This document shows positions 34,127-35,667 of a DNA stretch of 35,667 nt, one piece after another. The stretch's first letter is position 1; every line of letters begins with the position of its first letter. Location of the stretch: assembly GCF_018390595.1 (NCBI RefSeq), contig NZ_JAHBAV010000038.1, positions 1 through 35,667 of the forward strand, written 5' to 3'. The DNA is from Dietzia massiliensis. Lineage in GTDB: Bacteria > Actinomycetota > Actinomycetes > Mycobacteriales > Mycobacteriaceae. The notes under the pieces are model-generated. The model saw only the letters and a program-made list of their open reading frames with translations, had not been told where the DNA came from and searched no databases. The translations under genes and the position numbers were made by a program.

Positions 34127-34966
34127 TTACCGCCCGGCGGGTGCGCCCGCGTTCGCGACCGCCGGTGCCGCGCCCGCGTACGCCAGTCCGCGCTCGGCGC
34201 AGGCCGCGATCGACGCGGCCACGCCCTCGGGGTCGTCGGACATCGGCACGTGCCCGTCGGCGGTGATCTCGACCTTCGCCTGCGGGAACAGCCGCGTGGC
34301 GAGCTTGATCTGACCGACCGGCAGGACCATGTCGAACCGGCCCCAGCGGATGGTGATGGGGAGGTTCTCGTCGACGGGCGCGGAGAACAGGAAGGTCCGG
34401 CGGTCGGCCCGGTCCAGCACGGTGTTGGACACGATCGCCTCGCTGTCGATCGCGGCGGCCTCGGCGGGGTACCGCCACGGGCGGGCGCAGAACACCGCCA
34501 TCATCACCGCGCGTCCGGCGGCCCGCTCGGTGAGGGCGGGGATGTGCCGCCCGAGTCTGCCGGCCGCGCGTCGGAGGCTGCGGAAGACGGTGATCGTGTA
34601 GCGCCACTCGGCGTGCGAGCGGAAGAACCCGGCGGGCGAGAGCGCGGTGACGCTGCTGGCCAGCCCGCGCGCGCCGAGTTCCAGCGCGAGGAAGCCGCCG
34701 AGGGAGTTGCCGGCGATGTGCGGCCGCTCGCCGGCCGGGACGACCGCCTCGATCAGGTCGACGAGCTCACCGACGAAGTGGTCGAGCACGTCCCCGGCGT
34801 CCGGCAGGTCGGCGGAGCGTCCGTGTCCGGGCAGGTCGACGACGACCACGCGGAACCGGTCGGCGAGCAACGGGACAACGGCGTCCCAGGCGTGCGCGCG
34901 GTGGCAGACGCCGTGGATGAGGACGATGGTCGGTCCGGACCCGGTGATCTGGTGATACAAACCCAT
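34127..34966 (-). CDS. Alpha/beta-fold hydrolase
   Basis: A 279-residue alpha/beta hydrolase from the ATG at 34966. 'IVLIHGVCHRAHAWDAVVPLL' is the oxyanion HG loop, 'VVVVDLPGHGRS' the next strand, and 'IAGNSLGGFLALELG' the nucleophile elbow with Ser. 'GRFDMVLPV' provides the likely acid and 'TADGHVPMSDDPEGVAASI' the catalytic His. The cap domain lies in between. Substrate is unknown; esterases, lipases and C-C hydrolases share this pattern. The frame is open far upstream but no homology supports a longer start. It is divergent from a MarR gene 132 bases away. Confidence 0.88.
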   Translation of the reverse strand: MGLYHQITGSGPTIVLIHGVCHRAHAWDAVVPLLADRFRVVVVDLPGHGRSADLPDAGDVLDHFVGELVDLIEAVVPAGERPHIAGNSLGGFLALELGARGLASSVTALSPAGFFRSHAEWRYTITVFRSLRRAAGRLGRHIPALTERAAGRAVMMAVFCARPWRYPAEAAAIDSEAIVSNTVLDRADRRTFLFSAPVDENLPITIRWGRFDMVLPVGQIKLATRLFPQAKVEITADGHVPMSDDPEGVAASIAACAERGLAYAGAAPAVANAGAPAGR

Positions 34967-35098
34967 GCCGTCAGTGTCCACCACCACACGCCGCCCCACC
35001 AGTGCGTCGACGTGACGCCCCACGACGGGAGAGGAAGGGCTTACATTCGGTGCCGCGAGGCTTCCGGGGGGGGAGCCGGTCTCGAGGGGGCTGGGGTC

Positions 35099-35667
35099 AT
35101 GGTGACGACGACGAGGGAACCGGACACCGGTGAGGTCGGGCCCGCTCTTGGTCTCGCCGAGCAGTTCCGGCCGATCCTCCTCCGGCTGGACCTGCTGGTC
35201 CGTCGGCAGAGCACCCAGTACGCGCTGAGTAGAGCGCAGACGTCGATTCTGCACACCCTGGCGTGCCACGGGCGGTTGCGAATGACGGATCTCGCCCGTC
35301 TCGAGAACGTGCGGGTGCCGACCACCAGCAACTCGGTGAGCGTCATCGAGGCCATGGGGTACGTCGAGCGCGAGCCCGACGAGTCGGACCGGCGTGGTGT
35401 CTGCGTTCGTCTGACGGACCTGGGCCGTGCGCGCATCGAGCAGGTGCTGGCCGACCGCGACCGCGACTTCGCCGAGTACGTGCACGATGTGCGCACGGCC
35501 CAGGTCAGTGTCGCGTACCCACACCACACGCCGGTCCGCGTCGGGTGCCACGCGCTCGACGTACCCAAAGGCCTCGACGACGTTCACCGGGCTGCGCGAG
35601 GTAGCCCCCAGCACGTTCTCGAAGCGGTGGCCATTCGTCGCTCTCAACTGCCGCGGGCTCTGGAGGG
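35099..35667 (+). CDS. MarR-family transcriptional regulator running into an inverted second copy (no stop in window)
   Basis: The ATG at 35099 begins a MarR-type protein. Residues about 18-121 have 'QFRPILLRLDLLVRRQSTQYALSRAQTSILHTL', the winged helix 'GRLRMTDLARLENVRVPTTSNSVSVIEAMGYVEREPDESDRRGVCVRLTDLGRARIEQVL' in segments, and 'DRDRDF'. After about 35461 the frame stays open but reads the antisense of a second MarR copy (for example 'VRTAQVSVAYPHHTPVRVGC'). The normal C-terminal dimerisation helix is therefore replaced. It has no stop before the window edge. It is divergent from the alpha/beta hydrolase gene, its likely target if functional. Confidence 0.7.
   Translation, partial: MVTTTREPDTGEVGPALGLAEQFRPILLRLDLLVRRQSTQYALSRAQTSILHTLACHGRLRMTDLARLENVRVPTTSNSVSVIEAMGYVEREPDESDRRGVCVRLTDLGRARIEQVLADRDRDFAEYVHDVRTAQVSVAYPHHTPVRVGCHALDVPKGLDDVHRAARGSPQHVLEAVAIRRSQLPRALE
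35256..35667. repeat. Inverted repeat of two diverged MarR gene copies, centred near 35461.5
   Basis: Sequence left and right of 35461.5 is mirror-related without gaps. TCGAGAACGT 35301-35310 pairs with 35613-35622. GGGTACGTCGAGCGCG at 35357-35372 pairs with 35551-35566. GACCTGGGCCGTGCGC at 35417-35432 pairs with 35491-35506. Hand comparison of 161 bases per arm gives about three quarters identity. The right arm continues to the window edge, so its full extent is unknown. Confidence 0.9.
35462..35667 (-). pseudogene. Second MarR-family copy, partial, converging on the first
   Basis: Read on the minus strand from the window edge, this gives 'LRATNGHRFENVLGATSRSPVNVVEAFGYVERVAPDADRRVVWVRDTDLGRAHI' in segments. 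It aligns residue by residue with the first MarR copy (LRMTDLARLENV, VIEAMGYVE, DRRGVCVR, TDLGRARI). Its 5' part lies outside the window. At the mirror axis it runs into the antisense of the first copy and its frame stays open to the hydrolase stop. It lacks a normal C-terminus. It may be a broken gene, or a functional gene with an unusual tail. Confidence 0.65.

Noticed and set aside
34127..35647. A 506-residue apparent MarR-hydrolase fusion on the minus strand
   Set aside because: The middle is antisense to the first MarR copy and the intergenic region; the hydrolase starts at 34966 with a normal family N-terminus.

Overview
The window is very GC-rich chromosomal DNA with GTG/TTG starts, dense overlapping genes and strong codon bias, typical of an actinomycete. 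Mycolate-bearing Mycobacteriales (a Dietzia, Rhodococcus or Gordonia type organism) is my best guess. It rests on an LpqY/SugABC-like (corynebacterial Tus-like) sugar importer, leaderless-type promoters and the gene families seen. The genus cannot be fixed from sequence alone.

Layout. 1-1320: the end of a secreted or surface-type protein with a cysteine-pair repeat, a HemK2-like methyltransferase and a tiny CDGSH iron-sulfur protein. 1320-1520: a cluster of five 12-base inverted/direct repeats. 1521-3917 (minus): a membrane protein with a repetitive acidic tail and a haem-oxygenase-like diiron protein. 4061-13830: a self-contained selenocysteine island. Here fdhA has an in-frame UGA (Sec210) and a SECIS hairpin, followed by fdhB and an NrfD-type membrane subunit. 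Convergent to these lie selA-selB with tRNA-Sec upstream, and selD is divergent from the tRNA. One locus therefore encodes a selenoenzyme and every dedicated Sec factor.

13864-19553 (minus): three overlapping genes, a carboxylate-amine ligase/circularly permuted ATP-grasp fusion, an S9 peptidase and an M20D amidohydrolase. This suggests a make-and-break peptide or amide metabolism. 19612-26706: a catabolic region with an enoyl-CoA hydratase divergent from a GntR/FCD regulator, then a minus-strand operon (aldehyde dehydrogenase, frameshifted MpaB-type oxygenase, enoyl-CoA hydratase, acyl-CoA ligase) and a remnant of a luciferase-like oxidoreductase.

26775-31624 (minus): a complete trehalose/maltose-type ABC importer (ATPase, lipoprotein, two permeases, small membrane protein). 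31831-33972 (plus): a Tat-exported PhoX-type phosphatase preceded by GTTCACC-type direct repeats resembling a PHO box. 34127-34966 (minus): an alpha/beta hydrolase. 35099 to the end: a MarR gene that runs into an inverted, diverged second MarR copy. The mirror axis is near 35461 and the palindrome continues to the window edge.

The most notable items are the Sec island with its RNA signals, the MarR inverted palindrome, the G-tract frameshift in the MpaB gene, the ligase-peptidase operon, and several short regulatory repeats. All functional calls are from family motifs read by eye; no database search was run.
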